Made by a program: the position numbers and the translations under genes
Source of the DNA: Palaemon carinicauda
Taxonomy: Eukaryota > Arthropoda > Malacostraca > Decapoda > Palaemonidae
Length of the DNA stretch: 64,000 nt
NCBI RefSeq assembly: GCF_036898095.1
Contig: NC_090751.1
Coordinates: 76,248,994 to 76,312,993, forward strand
Reading direction: 5' to 3'
In this document: positions 44,919 to 55,448 of the stretch, one piece after another
Layout of the letters: every line of letters begins with the position of its first letter
How positions within the stretch are numbered: the stretch's first letter is position 1
The notes under the pieces: model-generated
Databases searched by the model: none
Seen by the model: the letters and a program-made list of their open reading frames with translations, nothing else
What the model was told of the DNA's origin: nothing

Positions 44919-47677
44919 ATGGCCGACCCCTCCCCTGTAATTCGGAAGTGTGTTAAAGGTTGTCGTACTCGACTTCCAAAGGCTTCTGTAGATCCACATA
45001 ATATTTGCATTAAATGTAGGGGAAAATCATGTTTTTTTGGGGATCGGTGTGATGGATGCGTTTCATTAACCAATAATGAATGGATAACATATGAACGTTA
45101 TATTAAGAGATTAGAGAGGGACAGGGTTAGGCGCAGTTCATCACGCTCTGTTGATTTAACCTTGCCTAATGTCATTGATCCTATTCTTTCCCCCGTAGTG
45201 GTAGATCATCAACCGAAGGAACCTTCTATGAAGGATATGTTTACCGCTATTCAGGCTCTTGGTGAAAGAGTTGAGTCTTTAGCGGTGGATAGAAATCAGA
45301 TTTTATCCGAAATCAAGGTATTGAAAAATCGTGACTCTGAAGGAAATGTGAAAAGTGTTTCGAATGTGTTCAGTGTTGCGGAGGGTGCGTCTGCACGATC
45401 TTGTCGTTCACCCAGCCTACAACCTCTTTCAAGCTCCCGAACCCATGGGAGAAGTAATGTCGGACAGCAAAAGGGAACAAGAGGCTTCATCAATCGTAGC
45501 ACAGGTCGCTTGCCCTCATCACAGAAAAGATGAGGTTGGTGCGTTATCACCCTCCTCCGATGAAGGTTCGGGTAGCGAGGCCTGGCGTCACGCGTCCCGA
45601 CCGCTCAAAAGAAAATCGCTAACAGTCGTTCAAGGTCACGAATCGCCTACGCTTCGACCAGGCTGTAGTACTTGGGATACACCTGAGCGTTTCCCTAACC
45701 CCTGACGCTTGCACACCTGCGAAACGCTCTGACCGTGGTGTAGTTGGCGACGTGTTGCAGTCCGATTCAGAACTTTTGCCTGTTGCTGATGTGACGATTC
45801 ATGCTCCGCCGCTTCCGATAGACTGGCTTTCGTCTCCCGAAAGTGGGAAGCGTGGTGATAGTGAGATAGAAGACGATCTCCCCTTAGAAAAGGAGTCGAA
45901 TATATCGCATTCTGGCGATCCTAAGTGCTCTATGCTTTTGAGCATGAAACAACAGCTCGTCGTTAATGCGGTCTTATCAATCTGCAGTTGGCAGTGTGGT
46001 TGGGCGTCAGTCTTTGGACCCGTTGTCGCACAGGCGGCCTGTTGTCTCTGGTGCTGACGTGTTATTGCACAGGCGATCTCCCATCCGCAGTGCTGAACGG
46101 CAGGTTGATTTAGATGATTCGCGTCAGGGAGCTGTTGCCAAACAAAAATCGACTTACGAACGCTACGAGGAACAGCGGCGGCGACAAGTGGACGCAATGC
46201 GTCACCGTGACGGCTCTCGGCAGTCGACTCATGATGATATGGAGCGTCAGCGTCAACAGCAAGTGGACGCTAGGCGTCCACGCGACGACTCTCGCCAGTG
46301 TACTTATGACGGCATAGAGCGTCAGCGTCAGCGTCAACAGCTAGCGGACTCTAGGCGTCCACGCGACGACACACGGCAGTTGACCCCTGACACCGAGCGT
46401 CGGTCCATTCAACAGCAAGCGGACGCTAGGCGTCCACGGACGGCACGCGGCAGTTGACCCTTGACGCCGAGCATCAGTCCATTCATGGCGTCACACACCA
46501 GTCAACCTCGACCTTTCCGCTTCAGTTGGAGGCTGTTTCCCAAACTACAGGCGAGTTTAAACGAAAGACTAGTGATCGCCCAATAGAAGCAATTATTGAA
46601 CATAGCAAGCGTTATCATTCCGACATTGACTCCTCGGTTCAGGCTGCAGCAACAGCTGTACTGCCAGAAGATGAACCTGAGGAGGTTTCTGACATGGACG
46701 AACCATTAGAAGCCATTTCGGAAGAGGAAGAAGAGAAACATTATCAACATTCTGTAGATCTTAAGAAGTTGATGTTAATTTTCACAGGCCTTTTTCCTGA
46801 CCACTTAACCCCTGTGGCTCCTCGTTCTCCCCCATCGGAATTTACCCTAGGGAGGGCTACTAAAGTGCCCGTTTATACTAAGATGGTGCTCTCACGCTCT
46901 TCTAAACGAGCCTTGAAATTAATGGGTTCCTGGATGGATTCAAAGAGGACTCTTGGCTAAACGGCCTTTGCTTTTCCACCCGCAAGATTGGCTTCCAAAT
47001 CCAGTGTTTTGTACGAGACTGGGGAAGTTCTGGGCTTGGGAGTTCCTGCCTCTGCCCAGGGAGATTTCTCGAGCCTGGTGGATTCTTCTTGTCGTCTAGC
47101 CTTGAGGAAAACGAAAGTATGGTGGTCAATGACAGAGTTTGACCATTTACTTTAAGGCTTGTTCAGGGGCTTTGAAGTTTTTAATTATCTAGACTGGTCA
47201 TTGGGAGCCTTAAGCAAGAAGATCTCTTAAATGAAAGGCACGGACACTAGTGGCCTTGTTCATTTGATGTCCTGCATGGACATGGGTGTGAGGGATGGCT
47301 CTAACGAGTTAGCTGCTCTGTTCACGGCTGGAGTGATTAAGAAGAGGGCTACTCTGTGTTCCTTTCTCTCAGCAGGAGTCTCCCCTTACCAGAGATTGGA
47401 GTTACTCTTCTCTCCTCTGTCATCTACTCTATTTCCACAAGAGTTAGTAGGGGAAGTGGCCACTGCTCTCACCCAAAAGGCCACGCATGACCTAGTGGCC
47501 AATACGGCCAGGAAAGTTCTACCTTCTTCGTTTTCGTCCCGTAAACCAAAGCAAAGTACTTCTGGGGTACGACCTTCTCAGCCCTTTCGTGGTAAACCTA
47601 CTGGAAGGGGTTCTTTCAGATCCGACGGGAGAAAACCTAAGAGGAGAGGAACCAAGACCGGCCGAGGTAGAGTCTGA
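44919..47677 (+). pseudogene. B1 gag-like gene, frame-shifted
   Basis: ATG at 44919 (MADPSP). The N-terminus is Cys-rich (KCVKGCRTR, NICIKCRGKSC, RCDGC), likely metal-binding. The line then hops through frames at about 45500, 45720, 45980, 46450, 46950 and 47230, each carrying similar acidic or Ser/Arg-rich protein, ending 47677 with a basic GRGSFRSDGRKPKRRGTKTG tail. A segment at 46149-46455 encodes four repeats of about 25 residues. It would form the particle or bind nucleic acid. The number of frame breaks shows the copy is dead. Confidence 0.65.
46149..46455 (+). repeat. Coding tandem repeat in B1 gag, about 75 bp x 4
   Basis: Four units with cores RRQVDAMRHRDGSRQ, QQQVDARRPRDDSRQ, RQQLADSRRPRDDTRQ and IQQQADARRPRTARGS. 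Unit length is near a multiple of three, so frame is kept. Highly charged, Gln/Arg/Asp-rich. Confidence 0.85.
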
Positions 47678-47679
47678 AT

Positions 47680-49071
47680 GCCCTATCCTTCAGATAGCAG
47701 TAGGTGCCAGGCTGATTTACTTCTGGAAGGCCTGGGAGAGGAATGGAGCGGACCCTTGGTCCGTCCAAGTGTTGAAGGAAGGATACAAAATCCCATTTCT
47801 ATCAAATCCTCCACTAGTCACTGATCCGGTGGATCTTTCGCCCAGATACAGGGAGGGATCAAAGAGGCAGGCCATGCAGCTTCAGATGTCTCTGTTACTA
47901 GAGAAGCGAGCAATAGAGAGGGTGCAAGATTTAACATCTCCGGGGTTTTACAACCGGCTTTTCTTAGTTCCCAAGAGTTCAGGGAATGGAGACCGGTTCT
48001 GGACGTAAGTGTTCTAAATGGTTACGTCCAGAACACGACGTTTACCATGGAGACTCAGAAGACAGTTCTGGCGGCGGTAAGGAAGGGCGATTGGATGGTC
48101 TCATTAGACCTCCAGGATGCCTACTTCCATATTCCAATACATCCCAGATGCAGATGTTATCTGAGATTCATGCACGGAAACAAGGTCTTCCAATTCAGAG
48201 CCTTATGTTTCGGTCTCTGCACAGCACCTCTATTGTTCACCAAGATCATGCTGAATGTGGCAAGCATGCTGCATTCAAGGAGAATCAGGGCCTCCCTGTA
48301 CCTGGACGATTGGCTTATAAGAGCCACCTCAGCTGATTGCTGTTTGAAGTACCTGAGAATGACACTGGAATTGACAAAAGAACTGGGACTCCTGGTGAGT
48401 TCGAAGAAATCGCAGCTGACTCCATCCCAGGAGATTCTTTATTTGGGGATGGAGATTCACAGTCAGAGTTTTCAGGCTTTTCCGTCACCTGTGAGGATCC
48501 AAACAGCTCTCCTAAAACTTCAAGCTTTTATAAAGAAGGACCTCAGCTCAGTAAGGGAATGGATGAGCATTCTGGGGACTCTCTCATCATTGGAGAGGTA
48601 CATGACTCTGGGGAGGTTACATTCAGTTTCACCTCAATTGGCATTGGAAAAAAGGAGACAGTCTCGACAGGGAAAGCATTCCCATCAGGGACTCCATAAA
48701 GTCACATCTTCAGTGGTGGAACAGCGAGCACAGCCTGGAGGAAGGCCTGTCTTTACATCAGAAGAGCCCAGACCTTGTGTTGTTTTCCAACGCCTCAAAC
48801 TCGGGGTGGGGGGCAACATTAGGGAAGAAGGAGCTCTCGAGTCGGTGGACGATAGGGCAAAAAACTCTCCACATAAACCAAAAGGAGCTTTAGGCAATAC
48901 ATCTAGTCCTCATAAGGCTTCGAAGAGCATATCCTGGGCAAAGTAGTCCAAATCAATGCCGACAGCACCACAGCCCTAGCTTATATAGAAAAGCAAGGCG
49001 GGACTCTCTCATGGATTCTGTACGAGATAGCGAGACCTCTTCTCATATGGGCAGAGGAAAGGAAAGTGACA
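47680..49071 (+). pseudogene. B1 reverse transcriptase and RNase H, broken
   Basis: RT fingers (GFYNRLFLVPKSSG, 47945) run into a missing base near 47985, after which the frame continues VSLDLQDAYFHIPIHP, FRALCFGLCTAPLLF and the catalytic SLYLDDWLI (about 48300). The thumb reads REWMSILGTLSSLERY. Another frame change near 48640 precedes RNase H, where FSNASNSGWGATLG (48790) has Asn where the catalytic Asp should be. B2 enters at 49071 inside RNase H, after LYEIARPLLIWAEE. Confidence 0.85.
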
Positions 49072-49270
49072 CTTTTTCAATATTTAACTTAGCCGGTGAT
49101 TATATAAGCTGCAACTCTGTTGCTCGACAGAAAACTCTACGTTAAAAATCCGCCAGCGATCGCTATGCAGGTAGGGGGTGTACTTCAACAGCGGCATCTG
49201 TCGTGCAGGTACTCAGTACTCAATGTAAACAAAGAACTCAATTTTCTCTCTGTCGGGCTACCGGCAAGAC
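49072..49270. repeat. Left inverted terminal repeat of B2
   Basis: cgttaaaaatccgccagcga, gcaggtagggggtgtacttc and gtactcagtactcaatgtaa are found in reverse complement at 62820-62945. Confidence 0.88.
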
Positions 49271-49444
49271 CTACTAATTCGCTGTTGCTAACTGGATTTG
49301 TTTTCACAACTATTGGTGAAGTACACTATTCTAGTTTTGAGCTTTCGCTATGCAGGTGTTTTATCTTCATCTCAAAACTTGAACTCGTTTTGGATAGATT
49401 TAATTATGGTGACAAAGAGAGTATGGACTTTCTTTCACTTTTAA

Positions 49445-49480
49445 ATGGCCGACCCTTCCCTTAGACGGAAGTGTGTTTAG
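49445..49480 (+). pseudogene. B2 gag start, 11 codons
   Basis: ATGGCCGACCC opens MADPSLRRKCV then TAG, matching the first residues of B1 gag (MADPSPVIRKCV). The coding line then ends. Either this is the first exon, with its continuation after a pyrimidine-rich acceptor near 57976, or the frame is simply lost. Element A begins 92 bp later. Confidence 0.5.
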
Positions 49481-49571
49481 GCTTTTAGTAATTATCTTAT
49501 CACGTTATAGATTTTCCTCTATATATTTTATATCTCTCCGCCTTTATTAGGCCTCTTCGATTAACTTTCCA

Positions 49572-49842
49572 TTTTCTGGGCTCGAACCTGTGCCGCCCAG
49601 TGAATAAGCTCCATTTAGCACTTATTCTTAGGTAATTTACTGCTAAATATACCAGAGAAAAAATGTAAAGGAGTGCTAGGTTAACTAGCTCGCTCACCTA
49701 TTGGTGTCGGTATAAAATTGGGCGTATAGTCCAGAGGTCCCGCACTATTTAGATTTATCCACGACAGAAACCCCAATAGAGGAGAGCCGTTCAACCTCAC
49801 TCGGTACTACTAACAATGCATCCGCTCAGAACCCAACTCCTT
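49572..49842. repeat. Left inverted terminal repeat of A
   Basis: Reverse complement of 56852-57112 with very few differences by eye (ctccatttagcacttattct, accccaatagaggagagccg, aatgcatccgctcagaaccc). The outermost 25 bases are specific to this end and reappear only in the internal complementary region. Confidence 0.93.
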
Positions 49843-51255
49843 TTAGCACGACGAGTATAGTAACCCGCATTTTTGTTGTGCTCTCGATTTTGGTTTAATT
49901 TCCATTGAATTATGGCTTCTTCGTCGGTTTCCCAGGAGACACCGTCTAAGTTAAGTACCAAGCTGGGTTTTACTGTGTTTTGAGCAACCTAGATCGTTTA
50001 ATATTTATATTATAGGAGTTTATTCTCTTCGTTCATACCGATCTTGCTTGATTTCACTACAGTTGGTACTCCTGTTTTTGAGAGCTTTTAAGTTTCACTT
50101 GCGGTGTTACTATGTGTATTATTTTTATTATCAAATATTATTTGTTATTGTGAATATTCATTATTTAGCGTTTAGAATCCTCGTGGTTCAATTTTTGGGC
50201 CGATATCATTTACGTATCGTTATGGCTGCCGACCTTCGTGCTAGGCGGCAATGTTATTTTTAGCCATCAGGTGTGTCTTTTGTGATTTAATTATTATGTT
50301 GCATGCCTTGCCCAAAATTTTCTGTGTGTTTATTCATATAATTTTTAACGCTATTATTATTATAATGAATATTTGTGCCATTACTCCGTTTGATCTGTCT
50401 GGTTGGGGATCGTCAGTTGTTAGCCCTGCTGCCTCGTATCACGTGATCCTCCCCCACGCTCCCCCTCTAGCTAGGTGGGCGGCTAGGCTTCTCCCCCCTC
50501 CACTAAGGGACCGTTGCCTTCCCTCCTTTTAGAGGGGGTAGTTCAGTGTTTATGGACTTTGTCCTCCGGGTGACCCGGCGGGTTCGTCTCTGTCTAGTCT
50601 GGTTGGCCACCGGTCAACAGAGTTGGATCCCGGTGCACCCTATTTTATATTCACTTTTCATTCTGGCTTATGTTATACGAAACCCTCCGGGTTCGATTGG
50701 CGGTTCTTAGCTACAGTTCCGCCCCCCCTATTATTTTATAACATTTCCTATGATGATTATATATGACAGATCACTACCCCGGAGTCCCTAAATGAATTGG
50801 TATTGGATATACTTTTATTTCCCGGCCCGGGGTCTACCCCGCCCCGGGAAATCAGACACCATGTGTCTTAATTCCTTGTTATTGCATCCTTTTTTTTTTA
50901 TGCTCCCGGCTTGACCGGAATGGATTGCTATACTTTAGTTTCAAGTTAGACTTATGTTTAGGCCCGGGTCCTCCGGTCCCGCCCCTATGTAAGAATATTA
51001 CAGTTAAGCTCTAACCTTGCGTTAGACCTATGTTAGGCCCGGGTCCTCCGGACCCGCCCCTACCTAAGAATATTACAGTTAAGCTCTATTCTTGTGTTAG
51101 ACCTATGTTAGGCCCGGGTCCTCCGGACCCGCCCCTACTTAAAGAATAGTACAGTTAAGCTCTAATCTTGTGTTAGACCTATGTTAGGCCCGGGTCCTCC
51201 GGACCCGCCCCTACTTAAGAGAATTACAGTTTCTCATATACTATTCTTTTTATAG
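49843..51255 (+). other. Leader of element A
   Basis: No long ORF. An ATG at 49912 opens a 23-codon frame (MASSSVSQETPSK) that might be a leader exon. A pyrimidine-rich ctttttatag directly before the gag ATG at 51256 looks like a splice acceptor. Four hairpin-bearing repeats lie at 50945-51236. Confidence 0.5.
50945..51236. repeat. Four tandem 75-bp units with hairpin cores
   Basis: ttaggcccgggtcctccgg starts at 50959, 51034, 51109 and 51185. Each unit except the first has gggtcc-tcc-ggaccc, a short perfect stem, then aagaatattacagttaagct. The array ends about 20 bp before the gag ATG. Confidence 0.93.
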
Positions 51256-53614
51256 ATGGTGCATTGTCTGACGCCGGCCTGTGCAGCTGTTCTGCACCAG
51301 CCTTGTGGCCACTCCGTCTGCCGATCTCACGCCCCTTGTGGGGTTCAACTGGAAGATGTTGTGGTATGGCACCCGGATAACTGTGTGATTTGCTTCGACC
51401 TCATCACTACCCTTGGATCTGACTCGGTGAGTCCCGTTGGCTATATTGCCTTCTTATTTATTTTACTATTAGTAAGATATCTATGGTCTTGAAGGACCAT
51501 TGGGAGTCTCCCTTTTATAATTCCCACTATTATTTCAGGCATCCCCGGAGCAAAAGTCTGCGGCTCGGGCCACACTGAAGGTGTGGGTTGGTGGGTTTGC
51601 CCGGAATGTGAAGTCTAAGCGGCCGTACGTCCTATCTGAGGACTACTGCACCATGGTTTACCCCAATGCCAAGTCTTCAGCTGCTGTGGCTAGGCATGTG
51701 GCAGCTCCCATCATTGCCCACATTGATGCCACTATAACGGGTATCATCGACCCAGAGCAAGATCCATCGGACGCCCCCGGAGGTCTGGAGGACAATGTTG
51801 CCTCCATGAACCTGGACGTCGAACCAATGTTACTAGACGAGCCGGATACAGGTAGGGTGGTAAGTGAGGCAGGTGTGTCCGGCGCTGAGATTCCTATCCT
51901 CAGCCCCGCTCTTTCTTCTTCTTCTGATCGCTCTTCTTTTCTTGGATTTTCTGGGGACCGTGATTCGTCTCAACGATCATACCCGGTTCCCCCTAAGGAT
52001 AAGTCTACTTCAAGAACCTTACCCAAAGCTCGCAAGCCTCACAAGACTTCTCATGGCTCTAAACATGGTACGAACCCGTCTTCAAAGACCTCTGGTTCCT
52101 CCTCTAAGTCTCACGACCCGGGAGTTCCTTCCGCCCCTCCTGCTGCTAGCCCGGGCCTTTCCGAATCAGCCATGCTTCGCATCGTGTCGGAGATGCAGGC
52201 AAAGTTGGTTTCGGAGATGCAGTCGAGGATGGACACGATGTTCTCTAACTTCGGTCAGAGAATTGGGGCTTTAGATCAAGGAGCTCCGGAGAGAGTCCAA
52301 AGCTCTCTCATCCCGGATGCCTCTAAGCTCCCGCCGTTTGCCAAGAACAACCCCTGGCGTATGGCTCTTCATTCCCCGTTCTCAGACGGAATGTTGACTC
52401 TGGAGGGCCTTGGCACTCGTCCTCTAGAGGACTTTGAATTCTTTCCTCCTGGTCTGGCATTTCCATTTCATGGTTATGCCAGGCTTACCGAGGAAGCTTT
52501 AGTTCGATTAGACAAGGTCCCCAAAGAGACGGTCATCTTCCCGAAGGAGCAAGCCCAATCTGTTTGGGCCAGATTTTTGAACGACATCGGCTGCACTAAC
52601 ACCATGCTGACGCCTTATAAAAGCTCCTTTACGATGTTCTTAATGGACAAGAACACCTTGACTCCATGCGTCAATAAGGTGGCAGAGCTTGCCTTTCAAT
52701 ATGCTCTGGAGGAGAAGCCCTTGCCTCCCATCCGAGAGGTGGATCCAATCTCCCTCCTTCTTCCCTCAGGCATTGAGTGTTGGGACAACGTCCATACCAC
52801 CTTTACCTCCGGCAAGCTTGCAGCAGACTGTGCCTCAGTTTTGTTTAGTGAGAAGCTTCCCCGTCTCCCGGAATCCCTCATTAAACAGGAATATGATTCC
52901 CGCCTACGTGTGGGCCGTACTCTAAACCTGGCCACATCCACGGAGTCGATAGCCTTGACTTACGATACGGAGAGTATTTTTAAGTCTCTCAACAAGGCTA
53001 CGTTACAGTCTTTATATTATGACTTGTATGACTTCGCTACTGCTAAACGCAGATGTCGCAAGCATGTCCTAGCTGAGGCGACGATTAGGCATGAACCTAA
53101 TAAACTCATCCGGTCCTCCTGTTGGGGTTCAAATCTCTTCCCCGAGGATCTCGTAGAGGAAGTCTTGGCGGAGGCCACTAGGGTTAATCAGAGCCTTAAA
53201 GCCCGTTGGGGTTTGACCCCTAAACGCAAGTATGACCCCGCAAATTATCAAGCCCGGGGTAGGAAGAAGCTTAGACCATATACCTCCACCCAGTTCAGGC
53301 AACAGCAGAGTGCTTCATCCAACTTCCGGCTGCCTCTTCCTCCATCTTCTGTTGTCCCTGCACAGCCTTCCACCTCTCAGGCTCCTTCGGATGACTATGT
53401 CACCGTTCTGCTACCTAAGAGCCAGCTTTCTGGTGCCTCCGCCACTTCCCCTGCCTTTAACCAGTCTTACGAGGCTCATAGCTCTTCCCAGAGTTATTGT
53501 AGAGGTAGAGGCTACCACCGTGGCTCTAACCAGAACAAAGGCAGGGGAAGAGCCTTTCGCAGAGGAAAGAACTTCCGAGGCGGACGTGGAGGCAACTCCT
53601 CAAACCAATACTGA
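51256..53614 (+). CDS. Gag of element A, two exons
   Basis: Exon 1 is 51256-51426 and exon 2 is 51539-53614. The 112-bp interval starts GTGAGT and ends ttatttcag, and both exons are phase 0. The spliced product is 748 residues. Support for splicing: in D2 the equivalent protein reads straight through this joint (CTVCTNLI...LHTWVRGF against CVICFDLI...LKVWVGGF). The N-terminus is Cys/His-rich (CGHSVCRSHAPCG, CVIC). The middle is Ser/Pro-rich. NNPWRMALHSP and PLEDFEFFPPG are shared with D2. The C-terminus is Arg/Gly-rich (RGRGYHRG, RRGKNFRGGRGG), suiting nucleic-acid binding. It overlaps the RT frame. Confidence 0.82.
51427..51538 (+). other. Intron in element A gag
   Basis: Begins GTGAGT and ends in a pyrimidine-rich tract plus CAG; 112 bp. 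Retained, the frame of exon 1 closes at 51492. Removed, the protein aligns with D2 across the joint. Confidence 0.78.
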
Positions 53615-55448
53615 GGTGCAGCAGGTAGGGGGAAGGCTTTATGCCTTCCGCAACAAATGGAGGTTCAGTCCCTGGGCGTTCAGTATCATCTCCAAGGGAC
53701 TGGGGTGGAGTTGGATTCAAGGACCTCCTCCTCCGAACAAATTTCGTCAACATTCCACTCCGGACCTGGTCGAATTTGTCCAGGATCTTTTACAAAAGAA
53801 CGCCATACAAGAAACGAAACATCTGAAGTTTCAAGGTCGGCTGTTCAGTGTCCCGAAGAAGGATTCAGACAAGAGAAGAGTGATTCTAGACCTATCCCTT
53901 CTCAACTTGTCCATTCAATGCGACAGGTTTCGAATGCTTACCGTCTCGCAGGTGCGGACCTTACTTCCCCGTGGGGCCGTCACCACCTCTATCGATCTTA
54001 CAGACGCCTATTATCACGTCCCGATAGCGAGACACTTCCGTCCGTACCTAGGCTTTCGCTTAGGGGACAAAAGTTACTCCTTCAAGGTGATGCCTTTCGG
54101 GCTCAACATCGCCCCAAGGATTTTCACAAAGTTAGCAGAAGTCGCTGTTCAGGAACTCAGGAATCAAGGGATTCAAGTAGTAGCCTATCTGGACGACTGG
54201 CTCATTTGGTCAGACACCTCCCAAAATTGCCTAAAAGCCACTCACAAAGTCATCCATTATCTTCAATCTCTAGGCTTCCAGATCAACTTCAAGAAGTCCC
54301 GTCTTCTTCCAAAATCGAAGTTCCAATGGCTCGGCCTGCAATGGGATCTTATTTCTCATACTTTGTGTCTTCCCAGACCCAAGAGGTTAGAGATTGCAAG
54401 GAACACCAAACGCTTTCTCAAAGACAAAGTAAGTTCCAGACGACTCCAAGAGAGGATTCTGGGGTCCCTTCAGTTTGCCTCAGTGACAGATCTTCTTCTG
54501 AAGGCAAAATTGAAAGATATCAATCGTGTCTGGCGTTCGAGGGCGAACCGGAAGCTCCGGGACAAGAAAGTCCGCCTTCCTCCCATTCTACGGGAAAGAC
54601 TTCTTCCTTGGACAAGAGCAAACAATCTGTCAAAGTCAGTTCCCCTTCGATTTCCGCCTCCGAAATTAATCATTCACACGGACGCATCCTTATCAGGTTG
54701 GGGCGGCTATTCTCAGCTCAAGAAAGTTCAAGGTCTTTGGACTCCCTTGTTCCGCCAATTTCACATCAATGTGCTAGAGGCCATGGCAGTTCTTCTAACC
54801 CTGAAACGTCTCGCTCTTCCCAAGAAACAACACCTTCGTCTGGTCCTCGACAGCGAAGTGGTGGTCCGCTGCCTCAACAGAGGCGGGTCAAAGTCAGGGC
54901 CTCTGAACCATGTTCTAGTAGCCATATTCTCCCTAGCAGCCTTGAACCGTTGGCATCTTTCAGCTGTCCACCTGGCGGGAGTCCGGAATGTAGTGGCAGA
55001 CGCCCTGTCCCGGACCTCCCCTCTAGAATCGGAATGGTCACTCGATCTAAAGTCATTTCGGTGGATTCTCTCTCAGGTTCCCGGTCTCCAAGTGGACCTC
55101 TTCGCCACGGAATCCAACCACAAATTGAGAGTATATGTGGCTCCCAATCTAGACCCTCAGGCTTACGCCACAGACGCCATGTCACAGAATTGGGACACCT
55201 GGGAAAAGATTTATCTCTTTCCCCCGGTGAATCTTTTGCTGAAAGTTCTAGACAAACTGAGATCCTTCAAGGGACAAGTAGCCTTGGTCGCACCCAACTG
55301 GCCCAAGAGCAACTGGTATCCTCTCCTGCGAGAGTTGAGACTATACCCTCACCCGATACCCAATCCGGTTCTGTCTCAGATAGTACAAACACGCGTTGTG
55401 TACGCTTTCTCAAACATTCAGAGCGCCCTAACTTTATGGACTTTATGA
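53232..55448 (+). CDS. RT-RNase H-methyltransferase-like ORF of element A
   Basis: An open frame overlapping gag by 383 bases, +1 relative to it. The part with family similarity starts near 53620. RT: RLFSVPKKDSDKRRVILDLS, SIDLTDAYYHVPI (catalytic Asp), FKVMPFGLNIAPRIF and the catalytic VVAYLDDWLIW at about 54180. RNase H: IIHTDASLSGWGGY (54670) and LVLDSEVVVRCL. From about 55090 a third module reads VDLFATESNHKL, DAMSQNWDTWEKIYLFPPVN and VAPNWPKSNWYPLL, the block usually called DAM-like methyltransferase in DIRS elements. It would reverse-transcribe element RNA. It overlaps the recombinase start by 13 bases. No internal stops. Confidence 0.9.
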   Translation: MTPQIIKPGVGRSLDHIPPPSSGNSRVLHPTSGCLFLHLLLSLHSLPPLRLLRMTMSPFCYLRASFLVPPPLPLPLTSLTRLIALPRVIVEVEATTVALTRTKAGEEPFAEERTSEADVEATPQTNTEVQQVGGRLYAFRNKWRFSPWAFSIISKGLGWSWIQGPPPPNKFRQHSTPDLVEFVQDLLQKNAIQETKHLKFQGRLFSVPKKDSDKRRVILDLSLLNLSIQCDRFRMLTVSQVRTLLPRGAVTTSIDLTDAYYHVPIARHFRPYLGFRLGDKSYSFKVMPFGLNIAPRIFTKLAEVAVQELRNQGIQVVAYLDDWLIWSDTSQNCLKATHKVIHYLQSLGFQINFKKSRLLPKSKFQWLGLQWDLISHTLCLPRPKRLEIARNTKRFLKDKVSSRRLQERILGSLQFASVTDLLLKAKLKDINRVWRSRANRKLRDKKVRLPPILRERLLPWTRANNLSKSVPLRFPPPKLIIHTDASLSGWGGYSQLKKVQGLWTPLFRQFHINVLEAMAVLLTLKRLALPKKQHLRLVLDSEVVVRCLNRGGSKSGPLNHVLVAIFSLAALNRWHLSAVHLAGVRNVVADALSRTSPLESEWSLDLKSFRWILSQVPGLQVDLFATESNHKLRVYVAPNLDPQAYATDAMSQNWDTWEKIYLFPPVNLLLKVLDKLRSFKGQVALVAPNWPKSNWYPLLRELRLYPHPIPNPVLSQIVQTRVVYAFSNIQSALTLWTL

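Larger units (their letters stand above)
44545..49071 (+). mobile_element. DIRS-like element, family B, copy B1 (left part)
   Basis: Begins with acttacccgctggttatata, a terminus-like sequence resembling the right-end half of the B2 internal complementary region (acttacccggtgattatata). It then has a gag-like ORF, RT and RNase H. Copy B2 interrupts it at 49071/49072. Its recombinase and right end are not seen; they may lie in or beyond the N gap. Confidence 0.7.

Noticed and set aside
53657..55435. Upstream half of the long frame that contains the recombinase of A
   Set aside because: Over this part it is a shadow of the RT-RNase H ORF, which carries all the motifs; I start the recombinase at 55436.
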